Source: Aquatica leii (taxonomy: Eukaryota > Arthropoda > Insecta > Coleoptera > Lampyridae). From it: a DNA stretch of 64,000 nucleotides. The position numbers and the translations under genes are program-made. The notes beneath the pieces were generated by a model. The model saw nothing but the letters and a program-made list of their open reading frames with translations. It was not told the DNA's origin and did no database searches. The stretch lies in contig CM069438.1 in the NCBI GenBank assembly GCA_035610365.1, forward strand, positions 31,923,869-31,987,868, in the 5' to 3' direction. Shown here piece after piece: positions 11,661 to 22,852 of this stretch; position 1 is the stretch's first letter, and each line of letters begins with the position of its first letter.

Positions 11661-11870
11661 ATATAGTAATTACGAGAGCTCGAGCACAGATTGTACTCTG
11701 TGGCTCGAGTGTGACCCATTTAACTAAAAAACAATAATTGAGAAAAGAAATAGCAACTAATATCGATCGATATCTTCAATGCAACGTGTGTTGGGCGAGA
11801 TACGTTTTCTGTTTAATTCATAGGCTTTTAAGCAATGAGTTACTCGAGCTCTCGTAATTACTACTATATA
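11661..11870. mobile_element. Palindromic MITE-like element, copy 1
   Basis: AGTAATTACGAGAGCTCGAG at the left reappears inverted as CTCGAGCTCTCGTAATTACT at the right, about 160 bases apart. Inside the left end a second hairpin CACAGA...TCTGTG is followed by another CTCGAG. No ORF. The terminal inverted repeats and size suggest a MITE, but no target duplication can be assigned. It is present in both A units, so it predates their duplication. Confidence 0.55.
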
Positions 11871-13003
11871 TGTATATTATATTTTTATCAAGAAAAGTAC
11901 CATTTCCAGTTAAAGTACATCTACTTTGTGGTTTTTTCTATTGTTTTTTTTATTCAGTAAGGAGCCTTAACGTACTCTTCTGCGAGTTGACGTAATAAAT
12001 TAAAATAACTTGATCAAATAAAATACAAATTATCATTACATAAAACTATATTTTTAAATAATAATCCTAATTATTTTCAATTAAAATGAATTTAGAGATT
12101 ATTTCATTCTTTTATCTTCTCGATCCCGGCGTTCGTTGACCCTCCTTAGCGAGTTTTTTTATACTTTCTTCCCGATTTTTTTAATACTTTCTTCCCGATT
12201 TTTTAGTGGCGCCTAAAACAATGCAACTACATAAGAGATGGTAATCGTCATGTAGAGTCGATAAAAAAGTGAATACTAAAAACTTATTTTGGTATTTCTA
12301 TGTAGTCGATTTTACATTTTTCTAAATTAAAGAATTGATACTTCTTTTGTGCAATTATTGATTGCTCTTTTTGACGATTCTATTATTGATTAAATCCATA
12401 AGAGATGATCGATTATGACCAGTTAAAAATTGTTGAAAACGTTTTTTAAAAAAATATTTGTAAACATGTCAGTTTTGCAAATTCGTCAAGAATTTTTATA
12501 AGTTTCCATTTACGTTTCATCAGAGGAATGTGGTGAAAACAAAATTATTTCTAGACCTATTTTTAACAACCTAACTAATTATTGTGGAAACAGTAATAGA
12601 ATACGAGAAATCCGCACACTAATCGTAACTAAGACGCTGTTACCAAAAACGCGATAACTGTATAGTTTCTGATCAGATTAGCGATTTTGTGCCTTATCGG
12701 TCATGTTGACAAGTAGTGGGCGAATTTTTGGATGAATTATTGTGAATCGCGACGATAAAAGTCGTGAGATAACGTCACGCTTTTAAACCTTTAATACAAA
12801 GAAAACATTTTTTTTAAATAATTTTTTGAGTAAAAAAGTTTTTTTTGGCATAAAATAAATATTTTCAATTCACTGCATAGGTATACGCGCGAGATGGGGT
12901 TTTAAATCACCATTATTAATAATTGTGATCTTTTAATATCGATAAACTTATTAATTTTTAGTAATTCAAAATAGAGTGTAAAGTTTAGAGGAGAAGGGAA
13001 ATT

Positions 13004-13756
13004 ATGTCGGATTCCGAGGAAGGGTGGTCAGAAGGAAAAAGAAAAAGGCAAGCTACGGTGGAGGAGGTGTTCAGGAAGAGCACCAAAGTAAGGAAATCAC
13101 CGGTAGCGGAAGGAAAAGAGAGGAAAGATGGGGAGTTAGTGGAAATGTGTAAAGAACTGTTAAAGGAGCAAATTAAGATGGGTAAGAAGTTAGAAGAGAA
13201 TAATAAGGAGGTAAAGGAGATGAAAGAAGAATTAAGAAAGTCAAATTAAAATTGGAATGGAAAAGGAAATTTGAAGAAATGGGTGAAAAGTATAGACAGT
13301 TGGAGGCCAGATTGGAGAAGATAGAAAGAAGATAGGAAAAACCCGAAAAAGAAAAGAGGAGAACAAACATAATCAAGAGGTATGGAAGTGAAAGATGGAA
13401 AGAAGGAGCAAAAGGAACAAGTGGAAAATTGGACGAAGAAGGATTTAAATATTGAGAAAACAGTGGTAGAAACTAGAAAGTTAGCAGAGCGTGTAATGTT
13501 AGTAAGGATGGGTGCATTTGAGGATAAGCTAGATGTATGGAAGCAAAAAAAAAGGTTAAGAGGTACGAGCATTTATTTAGACGATGACATGACTAGAAGG
13601 GAAATAGATATACAAAAGAAGATAAGATAGGCGAGTAAGATGAAGGGAGAGGGGAAAAGGATTAAAATAGGATTCTTGAAAGTGTGGGTGGAAGGTGAAG
13701 AAAGATTTTGGGATGAGGAGAGGGGAACTCTAGTGAAGAAGGAGGCAAAAAACTAA
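13004..13756 (+). pseudogene. LINE copy 1 ORF1 (coiled coil and RRM-like region)
   Basis: It starts MSDSEEGWSEGKRKRQATVE. A long Lys/Glu-rich helical region (about residues 45-130) looks like a coiled coil for trimerisation. A region reading AFEDKLDVWKQKKRLRGTSI then DDDMTRREIDIQKKIR follows, which matches the RRM-like part of LINE ORF1 proteins that bind the element RNA. Premature stops follow KSN at 13249 and at about 13335, and the frame changes around 13380. The copy at 25040 lacks the first stop and keeps seven residues (VKSIREE) deleted here. Confidence 0.65.
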
Positions 13757-13818
13757 GAGTTGGGGGAGAGAAGGATGGATCAAATGATGTTGGATTAGCA
13801 AGTTTTAAGGAAAAAGAG

Positions 13819-16800
13819 ATGGAGACGCAGAATCAAATGAATGTATTGTTTTAGAATGTGGCAGGCATAAAAAATAAGGGAGAGGATTTCTGGAGATACG
13901 TAGAGGGTTTTGATATGATGGGAATGTCGGAAACATGGTTGGAGGAAAAAGACTGGGAAGTATGAAAGGAAAAATTACCAGAGGGTTATAGTTGGAAGGT
14001 GGAAATTGCAACTAGAAGAGAAAATAAAGGTAGAGCAAGGGGAGGGATACTAACGGGCATAAAAAGGAACTGGTCGGTTGAAGAAGAGGAGGGAACCGAG
14101 AAGCAAGGGAAAGGGATTGTAAAAAATTATGTGGTCAGAGAAGGAAAGGAAAAATATATGGTGTTAACAGTTTATGGGCGGGATATGAGGATGATAAGTG
14201 AACAGATTGAGAAAATGGTACAGGGGGAGGAAAAGAACGCGAGAACAGGGGAAAAGGGAGGAGTGATTATAGGAGGGGAAGTAAAGAGAAAAGTTAGCAT
14301 GGATAAGACAGTTAATAGGAATGGGAAAATGTTAGTGGAGATGTGTGAGGAAAAAGGATGGTCAATCCTTAATGGTAATATAGAGAAGGGGGACAGAGGT
14401 GACTATACTTATATGGGAGGGAGGGGGGAATCGGTGATCGATTACGTGATAGTGAGTGGAGAGATGTGGGACGACATAGAAAGTTTTAATGTGGGGGATG
14501 AAGAGGAATCGGATCATCAGATACTGGAAGTGTTTTTAAAAGGAAAGGAGCAGGGAATTAAGGAGAAACAGAGGGGATGGGGAGTAAAAAAGGTGTGGAC
14601 TGAGGAAAGCATAGAAAGATATAAAATGAAGTTGGAGCAAGTGATTTGGGTAGATGTAGGGGGGAAGAAGGACTAAAGGAGTTGACTGCAGAGATGGAGA
14701 AGGCAGTAGAAAAGAAAAGGTTTGAGAGAAGACAAGGAAAAAAGAGGAACGGAAATAGGTGGTGGAATAGAGAATGTAGAGAGGCAAAAACAGAGATGAG
14801 AAATGCTAGAAGAAGATGGAAAAAAGGTAGAAAGATGTGCAGGAGTATAAGGAGAAGAAAGTGAATTTTAAAAAGGTATGTTCTGAGAGAAAGGTGTCGT
14901 ATAAAGAGGAAATGGAGAAACAAGTAAAGGAAATAAAGAAAGAAGGAGAAGTGTGGGAATTTCTAAACAAGGAGAGAAGAAGAGATAAGAGGAGAGGAGG
15001 TTTAACGGATATAAAGGTGTGGCTGAGTTATTGTATGAAGCGTTTGGAGGGAACAATAGAAGGACCAGGGCAGGTGATATTTCAAGGGGTAAATGCAATA
15101 CAGGAGGGGTGGGAGATAACGAAAGAGGAAATGGAGGAAGCAATAAATAGACTAAAATTAAGGAAGACGACAGGAACGGACGGTACGCAAGGAGAACAAT
15201 GGAAAATGTAGGGGGGAGAGGGAGAGGATATATAAGGAAAATTTTTAATACAATATGGAAAGGGGAGGAATTGTCAGGGAGTTGGAAAGAAAGTTTAATT
15301 CTGCCGGTTTATAAGGGAGGGGATAGGGAGGAGGTAAAGAATTATAGAGGGATTAGTGTCACTAATGTAAGCTATAAATGCCATGATTATACAAAGGAGG
15401 TTGGAAAAGGAAGTGGAAGAAAAAAGATTATTACCAGATTGGCAGATGGGATTTAGAGTGGGAAGAAGGGCAATAGACAATGTTTATATATTGAAACAGT
15501 TAATGAATGGAGAGCTAGATAAGAAAAGGGGTAAGGTATACGCGTTCTTTATGGACATAGAAGCTGCGTTTGATAATGTGAATAGGGAAAAGCTATGGAG
15601 GGTGTTAAGGAAAAAGGGAATAGAAGAACAACTAGTGAGGAAACTGGAAGGGATATATAAAGAGACTAAGAATAGGGTAAACATAGGGGATAGTGTTAGT
15701 GAAATGTTTTGGATGAGGAAGGGGCTATGGCAGGGGTGTCCTCTTAGCCCTATTTTATTTGCACTGTATATAGGGGACAGAAGAAGTGTTGCGGGAGGTC
15801 AGTGTGGTGGGGTTGTCTTGGAGGGAGGGATTAAAGTGTGGGTGTTGGCATATGCAGACGATATGGTAATGGTGGCAAAAAATGAGTTGGAGATGAAAGG
15901 TATGATAAATACGATAAAGAGGTATCTGGAAAGGAAAGACTTGGGTTTAAATGTAAGAAAGTCTAAGATGGTAGTTTTTCAAAAAGGGAGAGGAGGAAAG
16001 AAAATGGAGGAGTTAAGTTGGGGAGAACAGAAGATAGAGGCAGTGAATGAATGGGATATAGGCTAAGGTATGATAATAAAGATGATGCGCATATAAGGGA
16101 GTTAGCAAAGAAGAGTAACAGGGTATTAGGGCAGGTATGGAGTTTAGGGGAAAGAGTATTTGGGAAGGAGATCGAGAAGAGAAGATGGCTGTTTGAAAAA
16201 TTGATTAAAAGTGTGATGATGTACGGGGTGGAGGTATGGGGTTGGAAAGAGTGGAACCTATTGGAAAGGGTACAAATAAAATATTGGAAATGGACACTAG
16301 GTTTAGACAGGGAGACGCCAGGGTACATAATAGAGGAGGAGGGGAAGTTAGAGAAGATTAGAATAGAAGCAGGGAAAAGGGCGATGGGTTATGAAGGGAA
16401 AATGAAGGAAAGGAGAGAATGTAAAATTTTGCAATGTTGCTGGAGGACGGTAAAAGATAGCAAAAACATATATGGGAAGGAAGAAAGGAAACTGTGTTAT
16501 CAACGAGGAGGTTTCGCAAGAGAAGAGGTGGAAAGAAGGAGAGAGGAAGGGATGAGGTTAAATACGGGGGAGATAGTAAAAAGAGATAAAGATTCGCAGG
16601 TGCAAGAGAGGGAAGGAAAGTATAACGCAAGGTATGGGAATATAGTGTCCAGGGGGGTTCCTAAGTATCTGATGGGGATGAGAAGCTTAGGAGAGAAACG
16701 ACTTATAGCCAGGTTTAGATGCGGAAATGAGTATTTAAATAAGTATTGGAAGGAGGATGTAATGAGGAGATGTAGATTATGTGGGGAGGGATGGGAGGAC

Positions 16801-16928
16801 ATAGAGCACTTGAGTGAGGAGTGTGGCGAGCTAAGGGAAGAAATGAGGGGGAGGAAGGCTTTGCTTGGGGAGGAGGATTGGATTGGATGAAAGCAGTAAA
16901 GGAAAGAAGGATAAAAGGGGAGGGTTAG
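13819..16928 (+). pseudogene. LINE copy 1 ORF2: endonuclease, reverse transcriptase, C-terminal zinc finger
   Basis: The ATG at 13819 matches the intact start of copy 2, but a TGG to TAG change stops it after eleven codons. The endonuclease keeps MMGMSETWLEEK and ESVIDYVIVSGE and the SDHQ end, but an in-frame 27-nt deletion near 14235 removed the GGDFN catalytic core. Reverse transcriptase is readable: LPVYKGGDREEVKNYRGIS, motif A FMDIEAAFDNV (about 15550), QGCPLSPILF, and motif C YADDMVMV (about 15852). A C-terminal CRLCGEGWEDIEHLSEEC finger (about 16771) precedes the stop. Several frameshifts (near 15380, 16060) confirm it is dead. Confidence 0.8.
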
Positions 16929-17111
16929 GTCTAAAGTATTAGAATAGTTAGATAGTGATGGGAAGATTTTAGGGGAGAAAGTTTAGTTTTATTTAATTTC
17001 TGTACAAATCATAGTTTGTTAAGAGAATGATGTAGGGGAACGTAACCCATTGTAAGGCCGAATGGCAAAACAATTAACAATAAATAATACTAATAATAGT
17101 AATTCAAAATA

Positions 17112-17850
17112 ATTATTAAAAATGATGGCTTTTATACATTATAAATAAACACAAAGGTACCAAATAAATTTGTTTATGCACTAAAACACCCAAAAAACGT
17201 TAGATAATAAAATAAAGAACAGATAAATAAAGTAGTCAGAACACCAACAGAAACAAATACAGAGTGTACTACTTTGATATACCAAATGAGCGTACGGGTG
17301 TTGAGTAGGCATCAGAGAACAAGAAGGAAAGTGGGCACGCGCACTAAGTTTGCATTTGTCTCGTTTATGTACAAAAACCGATTATCGGTGTGGTTGAAGT
17401 AAATCACACACATCAACATCTTCAAAATATTTGTTATATCAAAAGAAAGATTAACTAGAGTAACCGAAATTGATGGATGGATAATATTTATTTAATTGTC
17501 CTATTTTTATATCATTAATTAATTTATATTTATATATAATGAATGTATAATCCTGTTCTAATTTTATTTGATAAGTAATTATAAATAAACATTCGCATTA
17601 GGTATAATATGAAAATTCTTCTTTTCAATTTTTTTAATTCGATTAAAAATATGAATTGACAAACGTCCAAATTTGTCCCGCATAGGACATCCCATCGTAC
17701 GTTCTTCATTGACATCCTGAGGACGTCCTATTAAAGCATCGGTCGCGATTTCATTTGTTGCCTGATGCATCGATAATTAATTTAGCGAATTGAAAAGGTG
17801 CTTGGGGTAAAAGATATCTCTTTTTGAAACTTTAGTTTTTTTGTAGTTTT
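17112..17850. other. Non-coding A-unit spacer with a DNA-transposon end fragment
   Basis: AT-rich, no gene. Around 17640-17735 there are clustered GGACGTC, GGACATC and ACGTCC motifs. In the second A unit (29252-29550) this stretch is about 100 bases longer and ends in TTTACTGGG-TA, the look of a terminal inverted repeat starting CCCAGTAAA with subterminal GACGTC repeats. The copy here has lost that end. Confidence 0.45.
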
Positions 17851-18294
17851 ACAGATATTATTCAAGAATTAGTAGAACGTGGCCCTGCTCATTATCAAAA
17901 CAAAACGAATATTTATCCGAGATATAGTTCGGAGTCGAGGCGTAAGTTTTCCAATAGTTACTTCTTTAGAATTTTACCGAACAAAGAAAAAATTGAGCGT
18001 TTTTTGTTGTATTCCGAAACAAAAAATTCACTTTACTGCTTCTGTTGCAAAATTTTTAATGGCGGCGATTTGAAATCTGTTTGTTTTAGTGATGAATCTG
18101 GTTACAATGACTGGCAGCATTTAAGTGAACATTTAAACCTTCATGAAAAGCGCAAGTTACATATCGACAATGTTCTAAAATTGCTAGATCTTTCTAACCG
18201 TTTTAATAATGGAGGTATAATTGATGCCAAATATCAACACAAAATTCATAAAATAAAAAATAAAGAAGGACTTAACATGTTACTTAAGCACTAG
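17851..18294 (+). pseudogene. hAT transposase N-terminal fragment (TTF-type zinc finger), copy 1
   Basis: The frame reads ITDIIQELVERGPAHYQN, then RRKFSNSYFFRILPN, LLYSETKNSLYCFCCKIF and YNDWQHLSEHLNLHEKRK. The CFCC plus the spaced NDW...HLSEHLNLHE positions match the TTF-type zinc finger of hAT transposases and the ZMYM1/DUF4371 proteins derived from them. The frame stays open for about 148 codons and closes at TAG 18294, far short of a full transposase, and the expected catalytic RNase H-like region does not follow. It is probably a truncated transposon relic. A domesticated exon is possible: a TTTTACAG acceptor-like site precedes it. Confidence 0.6.
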
Positions 18295-19370
18295 TGTATA
18301 TTGAAGTGAGTTTTGGATAATGTTCTCTAGTTGCAAGTAGCATTGTTTTAATATGTTTTGATTAATTGTCATGTGTAATATTAATATAGTATATTAAACA
18401 ACAAGTTTCATAAGTCGAGTTTAATTGCACGCGACCAAGTTTAAAACACGAGCCGCTTGCGGTAGAAATATCGTCATTTACACTTTTTCTTTTAGTGACA
18501 TTTACCATTCTGAAGATGCAAGCTGCAATATCTTGCAAAACGTCAGTTTGTTTGGGTTCACGAACGACAATACGACAAAGGCCAAGTTCTACTTCTTGTT
18601 TTGACTCTCAAGAAGAGACTAGGACCAAGCCTAAGTCTGGGTGTTTTACTACGACGCGGTTTAAACCGAAAGTCGCTTGTTTTTATTTATCGATCAGTTT
18701 CGTCCTGTGATATATAGACGAGTTAGTGAAAAAATACTTGCATGGCTTGTACTTTTAAAATATAAATATGAAAATAAATTTATGAAAATACTTTTTAAAA
18801 TTATTTTTCAATAGTGGATAATAATTAATAATACCTAACTTAACCCGTAGCTGTACTCACATATGAACGTAATACAAATTTGGGGCATTATTTTAAATTT
18901 GCACAAGGGCGCCAAAAGTGCTAGGCGCGGGCTGTGTATACTTGCAGAAAGTTTATAATTTTAATTTGTAGATGGAAGCTGCAGTTAATTCACAACTAAA
19001 GTTATATATAACTTGCAAGAAGTTTACATTCTCAAATTTTGTAAAAGAAGTGTTATGCAATTTTGCAGTAAACTATATGAGTATTTTACATCATAACTTA
19101 CATTCTTTAATGTGAATTCCCAGCAAGTTAAATACAAGCTTAGTAGGTGACGTGATTAAATTCTTCAAATACGCACATAAGTACATACTTCAGTTTTTAC
19201 CGTTCGCATTCACCGAAATATCGCGATTTCTAATGCGCACGAGTCTTGTGGATACGAAAGTGTAGAATAACCTCCACTCTAATGGAGGGTCATATCAGTC
19301 ATATTCGACATATTGACCAAATGATCTAATGGCGAAGCCGCCACTGCGCAACAAAGGTGTACGTGCAAGA
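18295..19370. other. A-unit spacer without recognised genes
   Basis: Non-coding as far as I can see and nearly identical to 30122-31189. It includes a short open frame at 18495-18710 that resembles nothing known to me. The eight bases before the hAT-like element (GTGCAAGA, 19363-19370) are its left target duplicate. Confidence 0.5.
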
Positions 19371-20505
19371 CAGTGTTGTGACGTATCTAGATACTTTTGG
19401 AGTATCTAGTTACATATCTAGATAAACTGGATAAAATGTAACTGTATCTGTATCTAGATACATTTTTCGTAGTATCTGAGTGGTTTAGATACTTAGATAC
19501 TTTTTCAAATTGTAAATTATACAAGTTTTTAGTAAACTACGCGGTAGATTTTTCTGTCAGTTCATCATGTACATTACAATTTGAATTTGGAGACTTTTTA
19601 TTCGGTGTTTTATGAGTGCAATTCTTTCAGCGTCGCCAATTCTAGTGGAATTCTACCAAATTTAAAGATTTTATGTAGTAGCGGGTATTTTGTGGGTGTT
19701 ATAAACTGTTGTGGAATTTTCGGGAAAACTGTGTATGAACCTACATTTTATATAATCAAGTATTACTTGAGTAAGCTGACGTGTTAGCATTCATGCCATC
19801 AAACCAAATTCATACTTAAAAAAAGAAAACTAATTTCAACTTTGTAGAACTATGAGTACAATTGTGGTCATTGTGGAACTTTTATAGTTTATGCAGGGAA
19901 TCGCGACAAAGTCAATTGGCAACACTGAATTTCTTCATATTACATTACTATTAACTCTACGTCTAAATATAATGACGAGACATTTAACATGCTATTAATT
20001 GTAAAACAAAATAAGCTTTATTTGTAAATTTGTACTTTTTTATGTGATTATAAGATTGATAAGGTAATGTTTTGCTTAATAGCCAGGCAGCACACTGACG
20101 TCATACGACGGCACTGACACGTCTTAATGAAGTCTCGTAATTTTGACGTCAATGAGACGTAATGTGCTGCCTGGGATACAGTTACTGTGTTTTTAAATGA
20201 ACTAAATAGACAAGGTAGTCCGATGTTTCTAGGAAAAAGTCGAGTCTATTATAGACAGTCAAGTCTCACACAGGAGCTAGCTATTTAGCCTGCGATGATT
20301 AAAACGTTTATGTACGTTCAAGTTTCGGCCGTATCCGGTGGATGTTCCCGGATGACGCGCATATTACGATAAATAGACAATTTTTTAAAATTTTATTTCA
20401 TGATTTTGTTAAAAATGTATCTGACATGTATCTAGATACAATTTATGAAAAGTATTTGTATCTGTATCTAGATACTATAGAAAAAAAGTATCTGTTACAA
20501 CACTG
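19371..20505. mobile_element. hAT-like non-autonomous element, TCTAGA-palindrome family, A-unit copy 1
   Basis: The ends are CAGTGTTGTGACGTATCTAG and (inverted) CAGTGTTGTAACAGATAC. Flanking 8-mers are GTGCAAGA (19363) and GTGCAGGA (20506), 7 of 8 equal, as expected of an old 8-bp hAT duplication. Subterminal regions carry repeated GTATCTAGATAC palindromes and variants on both sides. No transposase is encoded. A 93-bp CCCAGG-ended MITE is nested at 20083-20175. It ends 348 bases before the ATG of gene 2. Confidence 0.8.
20083..20175. mobile_element. 93-bp MITE with CCCAGGCAGCACA ends
   Basis: CCAGGCAGCACACTGACGTC at the left is mirrored by GTGCTGCCTGGG at the right. The interior contains several ACGTC and ACGTCT motifs on both strands. 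The first C of the left end is mutated to G here. Better ends are seen at 49417-49510, where ATA flanks both sides. Confidence 0.7.
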
Positions 20506-20853
20506 GTGCAGGAGTAACTATAACGTGTATAAGGTCGAAAGCATCAATTAATTAAAACAAAATATACTGGCAGGAATAATTATTATAACTTGTTTTAAGA
20601 AAGTTTTAATATAATTAGCACGAGTATCGTTTTTTTATGGTAATTTTGCACCCAACATAATATAATTAATAATTAATGTACGCCACTGTGAAACTGTCAA
20701 TAACGTTGTAATGCAACCAACGCTTGTATGAGTCACTGTTGGTCACTCGGTCACCGCTTCCTTTCGTCACTTTTGTTTGTGTTTCTTTAGAACAACAAAA
20801 AGTAGCTTTAAGCAACACAGCAATATATAATATTAATACTTATATTCGCCAAT
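20506..20853 (+). promoter_or_regulatory. 5' flank and leader of ZAD gene 2
   Basis: This non-coding stretch between the hAT-like element and the ATG is nearly identical to 36042-36412 upstream of gene 3, and alignable with 8096-8421 upstream of gene 1. Such conservation next to the start makes it the likely promoter and leader. I cannot assign a start site or a TATA box with confidence. Confidence 0.45.
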
Positions 20854-22852
20854 ATGGGAGAAAAGGCAACGAACTTTTGTCGAATTTGTTTAGTAGAAAT
20901 AGCGAAAACCAAGCAGTATTATTTTATCAATAACGACAATGAGTTACAACTAAAATCCAAGTTGTTGGATTTTCTACCAAAAATTGTAAGTACAACTGGA
21001 TGGATTCTATTTCCTAACATTAATCTTCTTACAGGATCTAAATATCACACCAAATCCAATTGTTTGTAACATCTGTATGATTACAATTGAAGAAATATAT
21101 GAATTCAAACAACTGGGTATACAAACTGAAACAACTATAAGGAATTTTCGACAACCAGCAGCAATTAAACACGAGTTGCTGGATGAGAACATTACAGTTG
21201 AACTTTCAGACTTAAAAATCATCAGCGATGACTGTTTGAATATCAATACCGATGTGCCTGCATGTATCGAAAAATCGTCAAAAACAAAACTATATTATTG
21301 TTACAACTGTGACTTCAATACTAACAAGAAGACAACTTTGATTCGACACCTGAATTATACAAATCTAAGCAAGTCCGTTTTAAAGAGACATATGTGTAAG
21401 CCTACTGGTCAGAAACCATTCAAATGCAATATGTGTGATTACTGTAGTGTCACTAAGTCGAATTTAAAAAAACATATGCGTAGGCATACTGGTGAAAGAC
21501 CATTTAAATGCAATTTATGTGATTACTGTAGTAGCCAAATTGGAAGTTTAAAAGCACATATGCGTAAGCACACTGGTGAAAAACCATTTAAATGCAATGT
21601 ATGTGATTACTGTAGTAGCCAAATTGGAAGTTTAAAAGTACATATGCGTAAGCACACTGGTGAAAAACCATTTAAATGCAATAAATGTGATTACAGTAGC
21701 ACTCATTTGGGCAATTTAAACATTCATTTGCGTAAGCATACTGGTGAGAAGCCATTTAAATGTAATATATGTGACTACTCTTCTATCACCATGTATCAGT
21801 TAAAAACGCATTTGTGGAAGCACACTGGTAAGAAACCATTTAAATGCAATTTATGTGATTACTGCACTACCGGCATATCGCAGTTAAAAACGCATTTGCG
21901 GAAGCACACTGGTGAGAAACCGTTTAAATGCAATCTATGTGATTACTGCAGTATCACCAAGGAGAAGTTAAAAATGCATATGCATAAGCATACTGGTGAA
22001 AAAACATTTAAATGCAATATATGTGATTACTGTAGTAGTAGAAAGTACGATTTAAAAACGCATATGCGTAAGCATACTGATGAAAAACCATTTAAATGCA
22101 ATATATGTGATTACTATAGTAGTTCAAAGTATGATTTAAAATTGCATATGCGTAAGCATAGTGGTGAGAGACCATTTAAGTGCAATTTATGTAGTTACGC
22201 TGGTATTACCATGTCGTGTTTAAAAATACATCTGCAGCAACATACCAATGTAAAGCCATTTAAATGCAATATATGTGACTATTGCAGTACGCACAAGTCC
22301 AATTTAAAAACACATATGCATAAGCATACTGGTGAAAAACCATTTAAATGCAATTTATGTGATTACTGCACCATCACAAAGTATGATTTAAAAATGCATA
22401 TGCGTAGGCATACTGGTGAAAAAACATTTAAATGTGATATGTGTGATTACTGTAGTACTACAAAGTATGAATTAAAAATACATATGCGTAAGCATACTGG
22501 TGAAAAACCATTTAAATGCTATATATGCGATTACTGCAGTATCACCAAGTCGCTTTTAAAAAGGCATATTGTGTGTAAGCATACTGGGGAGAAACCATAT
22601 AAATGCAAAATATGTGATTTCTGTACCACCACAATATCGATTTTAAAAATACATATACGTAAGCATACGGGCGAGAAACTATTTAAATGCAATGTATGTG
22701 ATTACAGTGGTACCACCATGTCATGTTTAAAAATACACTTGCAGCAGCACACTGGTGAAAAACCATTTAAATGTAATATATGTGACTACTGCAGTACCTA
22801 CAAATCCAATTTAAAAAGACATATGCTTCAGCATACTGCTGAAAAATCATAA
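20854..22852 (+). CDS. ZAD-C2H2 zinc-finger protein, gene 2 (two exons, 17 fingers)
   Basis: Exon 1 is 20854-20985, intron 20986-21034 (GTAAGT...ACAG, 49 nt), exon 2 21035-22852; 649 residues. The ZAD ligands are CRIC (C9, C12) and VCNIC (C55, C58). A degenerate first finger (YYCYNCDFN...KRHMCKPTGQ) leads into 17 regular fingers. Relative to gene 1, fingers 2-3 are replaced by a near-identical pair (SSQIGSLKAH, SSQIGSLKVH) and five fingers are lost, while fingers 4-7 and the last block match almost exactly. This is the signature of in-frame unequal exchange in units of 84 bp. The ATG at 21077 sometimes visible as an ORF start is internal to exon 2. Likely a nuclear DNA-binding factor; target unknown. 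Decayed fingers follow the stop, as in gene 1. Confidence 0.87.

Larger units (their letters stand above)
10829..12958. other. 3' flank of ZAD gene 1 (A-type flank)
   Basis: The first 160 bases are decayed finger codons. The rest is AT-rich and non-coding, almost identical to 22853-24994 downstream of gene 2. It includes AATAAA at 11195, a palindromic MITE-like segment (11661-11870), and a 24-25 bp tandem duplication near 12150-12205 (ACTTTCTTCCCGATTTTTT twice). I see no gene. Confidence 0.6.
12974..17096 (+). mobile_element. Non-LTR retrotransposon (LINE) copy 1, with 15-bp target duplication
   Basis: TAGTAATTCAAAATA at 12959-12973 is repeated exactly at 17097-17111, so the element begins GAGTGTAAAG and ends in an AT-rich (TAA-like) tail. 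Inside are an ORF1 and an ORF2 with endonuclease, reverse transcriptase and a terminal zinc finger. The sense strand is very purine-rich. The family resembles the G+A-rich LINEs common in ants and some other insects (CR1/R1-group clade not resolved). Both ORFs are broken. Confidence 0.85.

Noticed and set aside
18495..18710. 71-codon frame identical in both A units
   Set aside because: Identity follows from the segmental duplication; composition and content match no protein I recognise.
21077..21079. ATG giving MITIEEIYEF (and MTTIEEIYEF in genes 4-6) as the protein start
   Set aside because: It lies inside exon 2 just after the second ZAD cysteine pair; the conserved upstream exon and splice sites show the real start is the MGEK or MGDK ATG.
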